A stretch of DNA of 6,092 nucleotides from Candidatus Kaiserbacteria bacterium (GCA_026985835.1 JALSPS010000110.1:1-6092); one strand, 5' to 3'; positions 1 to 5,563 are shown, numbered from the stretch's first letter. Program-made: numbers and translations. Notes: generated by a model from the sequence alone, not told the origin.

Positions 1-467
1 ATTGTCAGTTTTTGTCCCACTCTTATCGTGCCTTTTCTTCCTATGTCATTTGCCCAACGAATTGTGTTAACGGAAACATCAAACATTTTTGCTATACCGG
101 AAAGAGTATCTCCTTCTTTCACAATATAAACATCTGTGTCCTTTCTTTTAAATTCAGTTTTTTGTTCCGGTAGAGAGTCGCTTGGTCCGGCATTTGCCAA
201 AAGGGCGCCGTCATTTGTTACTGTAATTTCTCCTCCGCCTCTTGATGGATTTGGGTCAATGTTGTGAGCCGGTGAAAGCAAAGAAATCTCATCTATGGTT
301 TGAGTTTTTTGGGCCTCATAAGCTTTGGTTTTGTTAGTTTTTTTAGCGGTAAATACAGTCAATATGCTACTCAACTCCCATGCTGATGTTGTATGAGGGA
401 AAACAAATGCAAACATCAAAAAAACGGAGATTGTTGTTCTCCAAAGCAATGTTTGTGTGTATGTCAT
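1..467 (-). CDS. Exported LysM-domain protein, C-terminus beyond window (possibly a cell-wall peptidase)
   Basis: I translated this minus-strand frame by hand; 155 complete codons are visible before the window edge. Residues 13-29 form a hydrophobic segment (ISVFLMFAFVF, then HTTSA before WE), which reads as a signal peptide or N-terminal anchor. A polar, low-complexity linker follows (about 30-110) with a GGGE stretch and a LLANAGPS segment. Residues 113-155 are a clear LysM domain (YIVKEGDTLSGIAKMF, then a TIRWAND motif and IRVGQKLT). LysM binds peptidoglycan or related glycans, so the protein probably acts outside the membrane. In CPR bacteria this architecture often precedes an M23 metallopeptidase domain, but that part lies outside the window and is not claimed. 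The ATG at 467 is chosen because it directly precedes the signal peptide; it lacks a good ribosome binding site. The frame stays open upstream to a stop near 642, with an in-frame GTG at 581 as an alternative start. Confidence 0.85.
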   Translation of the reverse strand, partial: MTYTQTLLWRTTISVFLMFAFVFPHTTSAWELSSILTVFTAKKTNKTKAYEAQKTQTIDEISLLSPAHNIDPNPSRGGGEITVTNDGALLANAGPSDSLPEQKTEFKRKDTDVYIVKEGDTLSGIAKMFDVSVNTIRWANDIGRKGTIRVGQKLT

Positions 468-542
468 TTGAATATCGGTTCTTTTTACATCTTTAGAACC
501 TGTTTCAAAATCTTGATTTTTAGGTTTAATAAGCCAATTTTT

Positions 543-573
543 ATGTGGTGCAACAAAAACGGCAAGACCACAT
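543..573 (-). repeat. Inverted repeat in the LysM gene leader
   Basis: On the minus strand ATGTGGT (573-567) and ACCACAT (549-543) are perfect 7-base complements around a 17-base loop. In the transcript predicted from about 611 this could fold in the 5' leader. The loop is long and there is no T-run after it, so it is not a terminator. A regulatory role is only a possibility. Confidence 0.25.
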
Positions 574-617
574 CTATACACTGTATAATCTTTTGTAAAA
601 GAATCAACAGCCAGAAC

Positions 618-645
618 ATAATACTGTGGATAACTAAAAAGTCAA
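618..645 (-). promoter_or_regulatory. Sigma70-type promoter for the LysM gene
   Basis: Read on the minus strand, TTGACT (645-640) and TATTAT (623-618) are separated by 16 bases, each 5 of 6 to consensus. Transcription would start near 611 and run toward the LysM gene. This implies a leader of about 144 bases to the ATG at 467, unlike the very short spacing seen at the other promoters here. Confidence 0.55.
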
Positions 646-654
646 TAGTTTGTA

Positions 655-823
655 TTACTCCACCCTCTTTTGAGCTCTTATCTATGCTAATTCATATCTT
701 GCTAGTGTATTAGCGAAAAGAGTACCTTTAACTTTGAAGTGTGTATTCACTATCATAAAAATCACCAAGAGGTATTATTGATGATTTAGATTCATAAAGA
801 CTCCGAAAGTCTTTGTTGTCCAT
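655..823 (-). pseudogene. Possible decayed small gene, frameshift plus internal stop
   Basis: A 31-codon frame on the minus strand runs from ATG at 823 to TAA at 728; it begins MDNKDFRSLYE and ends SEYTLQS. Directly after its end, the +1 frame continues with a protein-like stretch containing LARYELA, a TAG, then IRAQKRVE and a stop at 655. Joined across one frameshift and one stop this would make a protein of about 55 residues with a charged C-terminal helix. The RYELA...RAxKRVE pattern loosely recalls RNA polymerase omega-type small proteins, but this is impression, not identification. It may instead be a real 31-residue peptide (728-823) or chance. No good Shine-Dalgarno is seen, only an A-rich stretch. 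Confidence 0.25.
796..814. repeat. Perfect hairpin AAAGACT / AGTCTTT
   Basis: AAAGACT (796-802) and AGTCTTT (808-814) pair over seven bases around a CCGAA loop. There is no clean T-run directly after it on either strand, so it is a poor terminator. GACTCCG within it (799-805) is also complementary to CGGAGTC at 856-862, so two alternative pairings exist. Confidence 0.3.
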
Positions 824-907
824 ATTTTTCTTTTTTTATCATTTTAAACCAAAAACGGAGTCAACAATCATTTTTCTTTGTTTTTGTGGTGGTTCCATTT
901 ATTATTT

Positions 908-915
908 GAGGTGAT
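908..915 (+). promoter_or_regulatory. Shine-Dalgarno-like GAGGTGAT upstream of tpiA
   Basis: GAGGTGAT matches eight consecutive bases of the ideal complement to the 16S 3' end. Its GAGG core lies 15 bases before the tpiA ATG at 927, which is long, but 10 bases before another ATG at 922 that reads ATG TTA TGA. It overlaps the putative -10 at 915-920, so it would not be transcribed if that promoter is the one used. Confidence 0.4.
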
Positions 916-920
916 AAAAT
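912..920 (+). promoter_or_regulatory. Putative extended -10 of tpiA, leaderless geometry
   Basis: TGATAAAAT is an extended -10 (TGn plus TAAAAT). The hexamer ends exactly 6 bases before the ATG at 927, so the expected +1 falls on the A of the start codon. No convincing -35 is seen at 16-18 bases. The same geometry recurs upstream of the HIT gene, recJ and rnhA. The overlapping Shine-Dalgarno-like sequence leaves open an alternative with a leader and a promoter farther upstream. Confidence 0.4.
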
Positions 921-926
921 AATGTT

Positions 927-1679
927 ATGAAAAAAATAATAGTTGCAAATTGGAAATTGAATCCGGAAACGCTAAATGATGCCATTAATAATTTTAAGTA
1001 TTTAAAAAAACATATCATTGGTTCGCGTTCCATTCAGACAATAATCGCTCCGCCAACAGCATTTTTATACAGATTGTCCCAGGAAACAAAATCACAATCT
1101 TTAATTTTTGCGGTTCAAGATGTTAGTACGGATAAAAATGGAGAACTTGTTGGTGAAACCAGCGCTCCTCAAGCAAAAAGTATAGGCGCAAAATGCGCTC
1201 TTTTAGGGCATTCAGCCTCATTAAAAAATGACCCGGAAAATGTCAGAATGAAGTTGGCGCAAAGTATAAAATCCGGGCTTGTGCCTATTTTATTTTTTGG
1301 TGAATCTGATTTGGATGAAAAAGGAAAATTTCTAACATCATTGCGTAATGACATACGAAGCACCTTTAAGGGGATAAATCCAAAATTTTTAAAAGGAATA
1401 GTTGTTGTTTATGAGCCTGTATGGGCGGTTGGTAAAAGCGCTAAAAATAAAATTCCGCCAAAACATATTCATACAATGACACTCTTTATCAAAAAGATTC
1501 TTATTGAAATTATAGGTTCATCGGCGAAGAAAATACCTATATTATATGGAGGCTCAGTTAATCCTGATAATGTGGAGGAAATTTTTTCAGTTCCAACGGT
1601 TGATGGGGTTGTTTTAGGCAGAGCCTCTTTTAATCCAAAGATTTTTGTTCGGCTTTTTGAAATTGTAAAATCATTATGA
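927..1679 (+). CDS. tpiA: Triose-phosphate isomerase
   Basis: This cytoplasmic glycolytic enzyme interconverts dihydroxyacetone phosphate and glyceraldehyde 3-phosphate. The 250-residue length is normal. Family landmarks appear in order: NWKLN at 8-12 with catalytic Lys10, GETSAPQAK at 76-84, LGHS at 93-96 with catalytic His95, FGES at 124-127, YEPVWAVGKS at 162-171 with catalytic Glu163 and the mobile loop, YGGSVNPDN at 207-215 and VDGVVLGRASF at 225-235. One oddity: the usual GHSERR reads GHSASL, so the highly conserved Glu after GHS is Ala and the following Arg pair is lost. The three catalytic residues remain, so activity is likely but may be altered. The start at 927 gives a perfect family N-terminus (MKKIIVANWK). 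The stop overlaps the pgk start (ATGA, 1676-1679), which implies one operon with translational coupling. Confidence 0.96.
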   Translation: MKKIIVANWKLNPETLNDAINNFKYLKKHIIGSRSIQTIIAPPTAFLYRLSQETKSQSLIFAVQDVSTDKNGELVGETSAPQAKSIGAKCALLGHSASLKNDPENVRMKLAQSIKSGLVPILFFGESDLDEKGKFLTSLRNDIRSTFKGINPKFLKGIVVVYEPVWAVGKSAKNKIPPKHIHTMTLFIKKILIEIIGSSAKKIPILYGGSVNPDNVEEIFSVPTVDGVVLGRASFNPKIFVRLFEIVKSL

Positions 1680-2767
1680 AGTCAATCTCATCACTAAAAA
1701 ATATAAAAGGAAAAACTGTTCTTCTGAGATCATCTTTAAATGTCCCAATTAAAGATGGGATGGTTTTGGATGATTTTAGATTGCGCAAGGCATCAAAAAC
1801 TATAAAATTTTTAATATCTCGCGGGGCAAGAGTTATTATCATTGCGCATATTGGTAGAAAAGGAACAGAAACTCTCGCTCCGGTAGCGCACCATCTCAAA
1901 AAAGATTTTCTAGGCTTGCGCTTTATTGATTCGTTTGACGACCTTTCAAAAACAGATTCGCAATTGGTTCTTTATGAAAATTTGCGACGCGATCCGCGAG
2001 AAGTCGAAAATAATGATACATTTGCAAGAAAACTTGCCGGATTAGCTGATATTTTTGTTCAAGACGCTTTTTCGGTTTGTCATAGAGAGCATACAAGTAT
2101 TGTGGGAATACCAAAATTTTTACCATCATACTCAGGTCTCTTGTTAGATGAGGAAATTGAAAACTTAACTTTTGCGCGCATTCCGGAGCACCCGGCGCTT
2201 TTTGCTCTTGGCGGGGCAAAGTTTGCAACAAAAGAAAAATTGATTGATGAATTTCTACAGAAATATGACAGGTTATTATTAGGAGGAGCATTGGCGAATG
2301 ATTTTTTTCTTGCAAGTGGCTTTGAAATTGGGGAATCTCTTATTTCGGATAAGATACCGTCAAAAAGTCTTACAGCAAACAAAAAGATACTTTTACCGAG
2401 CAGTGTTATTGTAACTCAAAATTCAAAAGTTTTGCGCAAAAAACCGGGTAATGTAAAAGAAAAAGAGACGATAGTTGATGCAATTTTTAGCGATGCTTTT
2501 CTAAAATCAATGAGAGAGTTCAAAACCATAACATGGAACGGCCCTTTTGGGGTTTATGAGCTTGGCTTTAAAGAGGGAACAGAAAAATTTGCAAAACAGC
2601 TTTCCGAATTAAAAAATACAAAAACAATAATTGGAGGAGGGGACACAATTGCCGCGATACATAAATTAAATCTTGAAAATGAATTTTCATTTTTATCAAC
2701 AGGCGGAGGGGCTATGTTGGAGTTTCTTCTTAAGGGCACATTGCCGGGCATTGAGGCATTGGGCTAA
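1676..2767 (+). CDS. pgk: Phosphoglycerate kinase, short form
   Basis: This enzyme transfers phosphate from 1,3-bisphosphoglycerate to ADP in glycolysis. Landmarks: LNVPIKDG (21-28), DDFRLR (32-37), AHIGRKG (57-63), ENLRRDPRE (101-109), QDAFSVCHREHTS (129-141), GIPKFLPS (144-151), LGGAKFATK (178-186) with Lys182 and Lys186, GGALAND (203-209), WNGPFGVYE (287-295), IGGGDT (319-324), STGGGAMLEFL (341-351) and LPGIEAL (356-362). At 363 residues it is shorter than the usual 390-400; shortening is visible after HIGR and in the region that normally carries DIGPKT, which is not recognisable here. The substrate-binding motif normally VDFNVP reads SSLNVP, so the conserved Asp is Ser20. The other substrate-binding basic residues (Arg35, His58, Arg61, Arg104, Arg137) appear present. 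Its start overlaps the tpiA stop by 4 bases, with no separate promoter, so it is expected to be co-transcribed and coupled. Confidence 0.95.
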   Translation: MKSISSLKNIKGKTVLLRSSLNVPIKDGMVLDDFRLRKASKTIKFLISRGARVIIIAHIGRKGTETLAPVAHHLKKDFLGLRFIDSFDDLSKTDSQLVLYENLRRDPREVENNDTFARKLAGLADIFVQDAFSVCHREHTSIVGIPKFLPSYSGLLLDEEIENLTFARIPEHPALFALGGAKFATKEKLIDEFLQKYDRLLLGGALANDFFLASGFEIGESLISDKIPSKSLTANKKILLPSSVIVTQNSKVLRKKPGNVKEKETIVDAIFSDAFLKSMREFKTITWNGPFGVYELGFKEGTEKFAKQLSELKNTKTIIGGGDTIAAIHKLNLENEFSFLSTGGGAMLEFLLKGTLPGIEALG

Positions 2768-2785
2768 TGTTTAGTTTGAACTTTC

Positions 2786-2807
2786 TAATTTTGAAAATTA
2801 TATTTTT
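2786..2807 (+). terminator. Weak AT-only terminator candidate after pgk
   Basis: TAATTT and AAATTA (2786-2791 and 2795-2800... around a TGA at 2792-2794) form a short palindromic stem followed by TATTTTT. It lies 18 bases after the pgk stop and overlaps the stop codon of the convergent HIT gene. The stem has no G-C pair, so it is a poor intrinsic terminator; it is listed mainly because of position. Confidence 0.3.
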
Positions 2808-3208
2808 GAGCGAATTCTATCGGCAACGGTTTGTATTTCTTGCTCGTCTTTGTACGGAGTGCCTTTCCAGAGTTTGTATCCATCTCCAGAGAAGCGGGGC
2901 ATTATATGCAGGTGTGTATGAAAAATAACTTGACCGGCAGGAGCGCCTATATTCATACCGATATTTATTCCATCTGCATCAACGGCGTCTTTAATTTTTG
3001 GAGCGAGTCTGTATGCAACTTCTGAAACTGAAAGCCAGTCTTCTATTGGTGTGTCTAAAAGAGAGTCTGAATGATTTTTTGGAATAACAAGAGTATGACC
3101 TACATTGATTGGATTTATATCCAAAAACGCTAAAACATTTTCGTCTTCGTAAATTTTTTCCGCGCTTATTTCATTATTTATTATTTTACAAAACAAACAT
3201 CCATCCAT
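2798..3208 (-). CDS. HIT (histidine triad) family nucleotide-binding protein
   Basis: HIT proteins bind nucleotides and hydrolyse phosphoramidate or related nucleotidyl bonds; the bacterial Hint-like branch acts in the cytoplasm and its physiological substrate is often unknown. With the start at 3208 the protein has 136 residues, typical for the family. It opens with CLFCKII (Cys4 and Cys7, a zinc pair typical of this branch), then FLDINPINVGHTLVIPKNH (28-46), and near the C-terminus the signature HTHLHIMPRF (97-106), the His-x-His-x-His triad. The frame also permits an ATG two codons upstream at 3214; I prefer 3208 because a TAAAAT hexamer ends exactly 6 bases before it and there is no Shine-Dalgarno. 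The gene is monocistronic, convergent with pgk and divergent from recJ. It is distinct from FHIT or GalT branches on the basis of the CxxC and short length. Confidence 0.94.
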   Translation of the reverse strand: MDGCLFCKIINNEISAEKIYEDENVLAFLDINPINVGHTLVIPKNHSDSLLDTPIEDWLSVSEVAYRLAPKIKDAVDADGINIGMNIGAPAGQVIFHTHLHIMPRFSGDGYKLWKGTPYKDEQEIQTVADRIRSKI

Positions 3209-3214
3209 AATCAT

Positions 3215-3220
3215 ATTTTA
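3215..3220 (-). promoter_or_regulatory. Putative -10 of the HIT gene, leaderless geometry
   Basis: On the minus strand TAAAAT (3220-3215) ends 6 bases before the ATG at 3208, placing the expected +1 on or next to that ATG. Only weak -35 matches (TTTTGT or TTGTTT) are found 15-17 bases upstream. If the start at 3214 were used, the -10 would touch the start codon, which argues for 3208. Confidence 0.4.
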
Positions 3221-3280
3221 CAATAATTTTTTTAAAAACAAAAGTAAAGCTAAAGTATATCCAAGAGCTGCATTTTTTTG

Positions 3281-3289
3281 TGTTATGAT
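3281..3289 (+). promoter_or_regulatory. Putative extended -10 of recJ, leaderless geometry
   Basis: TGTTATGAT is a perfect TGn extended -10 with hexamer TATGAT (5 of 6 to TATAAT) at 3284-3289. The expected +1 is about 3296, adjacent to the ATG at 3297. No -35 is seen, as is common for extended -10 promoters. An upstream ATG at 3285 lies inside the hexamer and would not be transcribed from this promoter. Confidence 0.45.
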
Positions 3290-3296
3290 AACACCT

Positions 3297-4964
3297 ATGA
3301 CAGATAATGAAATTTTAGAAATTTTAATTAAACAACTTGCAATAACATCAGATAAAGAAAGAGAAAGATTTTTATCTCCCGATTATGATTTGCATACGCA
3401 CCCTCCATTTTTAATGAACGATATGAATGAGGCTGTTGAAAGGGTATTGGATGCTATCGAAAAAAATGAAAAGATAGCGGTATATAGCGATTTTGACGCT
3501 GATGGAATTCCGGCCGGAGCGATTTTATATGATTTGTTTAAAAAGCTTGAATTTAATAATTTTATCAATTATATACCGCATAGAAATCTTGAGGGATATG
3601 GGTTTCATAAAGACGCCGTTTCCAAACTAAAAGAACAGGATGTTTCATTGATTATTACGGTTGATGTGGGAATATCAGATTACAAAACAGTTGAGTTTGC
3701 AAAGAATCTTGATATAGATTGTATAATTACAGATCATCACGAACCAAATGGGGATTTTGAAAAACTGAAAAAAAGCGCTGTTGCCATTCTTAATCCAAAA
3801 CGCGAAGACTCAACCTATCCGTTTAGAGAATTATGTGGCGCAGGCGTTGCCTTTAAATTTGCACAAGCTATTTTACAACGAGGTAAAGAGAATGATATTG
3901 CAAGATTTAAAAAGATAAAGAATGGTTGGGAGAAATGGTTGCTTGATTTGGTTGCAATTGCAACGGTTGCGGATATGGTGCCATTGATTGATGAAAATAG
4001 GGTATTTGTAAAATGGGGATTGGTGGTTTTAAGAAAATCTCCGAGAGCCGGAATTCGCGCGCTTTGTTTAAAAACAAGAGTTAAACAAGGTGATATTACA
4101 GAAGATGATATTGCATTTTTGATTGCTCCGAGAATAAACGCAGCATCAAGGATGGATAATCCTGAAGATGCCTTTTTAATGCTCACTATAGATAATGCAA
4201 ATAAAGCTGAGGATATTGTTTCGCATCTTGAAAAACTAAATAATAAAAGAAAAGGAATGGTTGCCTCTTTAACGCGTGAACTTGTAAAAAAATTTACACT
4301 TGAAAATAATTTGCCGGCAGTTTTGGTTGCCGGCAATCCGAATTGGTCGCCTGCGCTTGTTGGTTTAGCTGCGAGTTCATTATCAGATAGATTTAAAAGA
4401 CCGGTTTGTATTTGGGGGCGAGAAGGAACAGGTGTTTTGAAAGGCTCTTGCAGATCGAATGGAAGCGTGGATATTGTAAAGCTATTAGAACAATCAAAAG
4501 ATGTTTTGCTCGGATTTGGCGGGCACAGTGGAGCGGGTGGATTTAGTGTTTCGCTTGAAAATGTTGATAAATTAAAGGATGTTTTTTCTTTGAATTATGA
4601 GAAGATAAAAAATGAAAAAAATACTATAGCGCCTGCATTTGTAGAGGTTGAGATTGAAAGAGTGGACTCATCTCTTTTAGATGCAATTCAGGTACTTGCG
4701 CCGTTTGGTGTTGGTAATCCAAAGCCTGCTTTTAAGATATCGGGAGAAGTGAATTCGTTTAAGCATTTTGGTAAAGATAAAAATCATATTGAAATTTTTT
4801 TACAGAATAAAAAAGCAAGGATAAGAGTGTTCGCATTTTTTAAAACACTTGATTCATTTGGCAAAAAAATAGAAGTTGGAAACAATATATCCGTTTTGGC
4901 AACAATTGAACGCTCTCGCTGGAAGCGTAACTTTATAGAAATGAGATTGATAGATTTTATTTAA
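3297..4964 (+). CDS. recJ: Single-stranded-DNA-specific exonuclease RecJ
   Basis: RecJ degrades single-stranded DNA 5' to 3' in recombination and repair. Residues here are numbered from the ATG at 3297 (555 residues, short to normal for the family). DHH-domain motifs: YSDFDADGIPAG (63-74) with metal-binding Asp residues, TVDVGIS (121-127), TDHHEP (145-150, the DHH signature), CGAGVAFK (180-187) and ATVADMVPL (222-230) with its conserved Asp. APRINAASRM (277-286) links to the DHHA1 domain, which shows KGSCRS (382-387) and GFGGHSGAGGF (406-416). The C-terminal OB-fold begins with APFGVGNPKPAF (468-479). All core catalytic motifs look intact. The frame extends to an ATG at 3285, but that codon overlaps the putative -10, and there is no Shine-Dalgarno for either start, so 3297 is chosen. 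rnhA follows after 20 bases, suggesting shared transcription at least in part. Confidence 0.95.
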   Translation: MTDNEILEILIKQLAITSDKERERFLSPDYDLHTHPPFLMNDMNEAVERVLDAIEKNEKIAVYSDFDADGIPAGAILYDLFKKLEFNNFINYIPHRNLEGYGFHKDAVSKLKEQDVSLIITVDVGISDYKTVEFAKNLDIDCIITDHHEPNGDFEKLKKSAVAILNPKREDSTYPFRELCGAGVAFKFAQAILQRGKENDIARFKKIKNGWEKWLLDLVAIATVADMVPLIDENRVFVKWGLVVLRKSPRAGIRALCLKTRVKQGDITEDDIAFLIAPRINAASRMDNPEDAFLMLTIDNANKAEDIVSHLEKLNNKRKGMVASLTRELVKKFTLENNLPAVLVAGNPNWSPALVGLAASSLSDRFKRPVCIWGREGTGVLKGSCRSNGSVDIVKLLEQSKDVLLGFGGHSGAGGFSVSLENVDKLKDVFSLNYEKIKNEKNTIAPAFVEVEIERVDSSLLDAIQVLAPFGVGNPKPAFKISGEVNSFKHFGKDKNHIEIFLQNKKARIRVFAFFKTLDSFGKKIEVGNNISVLATIERSRWKRNFIEMRLIDFI

Positions 4965-4969
4965 TTATT

Positions 4970-4978
4970 TGTTAAATT
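4970..4978 (+). promoter_or_regulatory. Putative extended -10 of rnhA, leaderless geometry
   Basis: TGTTAAATT gives a TGn element plus TAAATT (4973-4978) ending 6 bases before the ATG at 4985, so the expected +1 is the A of that codon. A TTGATA lies at 4947-4952 inside recJ, but its 20-base spacing is too long for a good -35. rnhA could equally be read from the recJ transcript. Confidence 0.35.
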
Positions 4979-4984
4979 GTGCTT

Positions 4985-5389
4985 ATGAAAAAAATAATTT
5001 GTTATACAGACGGAGGTTCTCGCGGAAATCCAGGGAGTGCCGGTTCCGGAGCGGTGTGCTTTTTAAATTCTGAAAAATTATTTGAAATAAAAAAACCACT
5101 TGGAATACAGACAAATAATTTTGCCGAGTATGAAGCGGTTATTTTGACATTGCAAAAATTGCTTAAAGAAAATCTCCACAATGAAATAGTTGAAATAAAA
5201 GCGGACAGTAAACTCGTTGTTGAACAGCTGTCGGGTAATTGGAAAGTAAAGAACGAAAATATAAAACCTCAATTCTGTAAGGCAAATGAATTGTTAAACA
5301 AATTTTTGAATGTTTCATTTATTCATATTCCGCGAGAAGAAAATAAATTAGCGGATGCTCTTGCAAATAAAGCAATGGACGAGGGGTAG
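4985..5389 (+). CDS. rnhA: Ribonuclease HI family protein
   Basis: RNase HI cleaves the RNA strand of RNA-DNA hybrids, for example at Okazaki primers and R-loops. The 134 residues contain the full acidic set: Asp9 in YTDGGSRGNPG (7-17), Glu48 in NNFAEYEAV (44-52), Asp74 in KADSKLVVEQLSG (72-84) and Asp124 in REENKLADALAN (117-128). The compact length without the basic loop found in the E. coli enzyme resembles the short RNase HI forms of many Gram-positive and CPR bacteria. The longest frame begins with GTG at 4979 (two codons more), but the ATG at 4985 gives the typical MKKIICYTDGG opening and fits the -10 spacing. No Shine-Dalgarno is visible. It lies 20 bases downstream of recJ, another nucleic-acid-degrading enzyme. 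The symbol is given by family; a short YpdQ-like paralogue is possible. Confidence 0.92.
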   Translation: MKKIICYTDGGSRGNPGSAGSGAVCFLNSEKLFEIKKPLGIQTNNFAEYEAVILTLQKLLKENLHNEIVEIKADSKLVVEQLSGNWKVKNENIKPQFCKANELLNKFLNVSFIHIPREENKLADALANKAMDEG

Positions 5390-5486
5390 AATTAATTTTT
5401 TTTAATTTTATTATTGTCTTTTGTCCGCGCCAGGCTTGTATATTTTAAGAAATAAAGAAAAATGCTTAATCAAATCCATAAAAGTA
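5390..5486. other. AT-rich spacer after rnhA
   Basis: A T-rich stretch follows the rnhA stop (5393-5410 includes AATTAA, a T-run and TTAATT), which could form a weak AT-only stem. I see no gene or strong structure here. Confidence 0.4.
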
Positions 5487-5514
5487 TTGACATAAATCAG
5501 TTTATCAGTATTCT
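5487..5514 (+). promoter_or_regulatory. Sigma70-type promoter of the SPFH gene
   Basis: A perfect TTGACA (5487-5492) is followed after 16 bases by TATTCT (5509-5514, 4 of 6 to consensus). Transcription would start near 5521, giving a leader of 50 bases to the ATG at 5571. This is the best -35 in the window. Confidence 0.55.
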
Positions 5515-5524
5515 CTTATTGGAG

Positions 5525-5551
5525 CCGATCATGGTGATCGGTTTGTTTTTT
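5525..5551 (+). terminator. Terminator-like hairpin in the leader of the SPFH gene
   Basis: CCGATCA (5525-5531) and TGATCGG (5535-5541) pair perfectly around a TGG loop, followed by TTTGTTTTTT. It has the form of an intrinsic terminator and could end read-through from recJ-rnhA. However, the predicted start site of the next promoter is near 5521, so the same hairpin would also sit at the extreme 5' end of the SPFH mRNA, where it could stabilise the RNA or attenuate transcription. Confidence 0.55.
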
Positions 5552-5556
5552 GAAAA

Positions 5557-5563
5557 AAGGAGA
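5557..5563 (+). promoter_or_regulatory. Shine-Dalgarno of the SPFH gene
   Basis: AAGGAGA with core GGAG at 5559-5562 stands 8 bases before the ATG at 5571, an optimal spacing. It decides the start of the gene and contrasts with the genes upstream, three of which lack any such element. Confidence 0.7.

Larger units (their letters stand above)
468..926. other. Gene-poor divergent intergenic region
   Basis: This stretch separates the divergent LysM and tpiA genes. It holds the minus-strand promoter at 618-645, the possible small-gene relic at 655-823, a perfect 7-base-pair hairpin at 796-814 and the tpiA start signals at 908-920. The open plus-strand frame at 393-713 looks non-coding (rich in Cys, Ile and Phe, no domain, overlapping the LysM gene). 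I see no tRNA, CRISPR or mobile element. Confidence 0.6.

Noticed and set aside
393..713. Plus-strand open frame of 106 codons
   Set aside because: It overlaps the LysM gene and its promoter on the other strand, has no domain or ribosome binding site, and is rich in Cys, Ile and Phe as expected from translated AT-rich non-coding DNA.
655..823. Stop-codon reassignment (TAG or TGA read through) to explain the small gene
   Set aside because: TGA ends tpiA at the expected length and TAG ends rnhA at the expected length, and a frameshift would be needed as well, so decay or chance is simpler.
899..905. TATTAT as a -10 for tpiA
   Set aside because: It would start transcription at about 912, inside the Shine-Dalgarno-like element, and has only a poor TTGTTT 16 bases upstream; TGATAAAAT at 912-920 fits better.
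1923..2382. Minus-strand open frames opposite pgk
   Set aside because: They are antisense to conserved phosphoglycerate kinase motifs and overlap each other.
3815..4336. Minus-strand open frame of 173 codons inside recJ
   Set aside because: It is long, but it is the antisense of the conserved RecJ core and is dominated by Ser, Ala, Ile and Phe, typical of a shadow frame.
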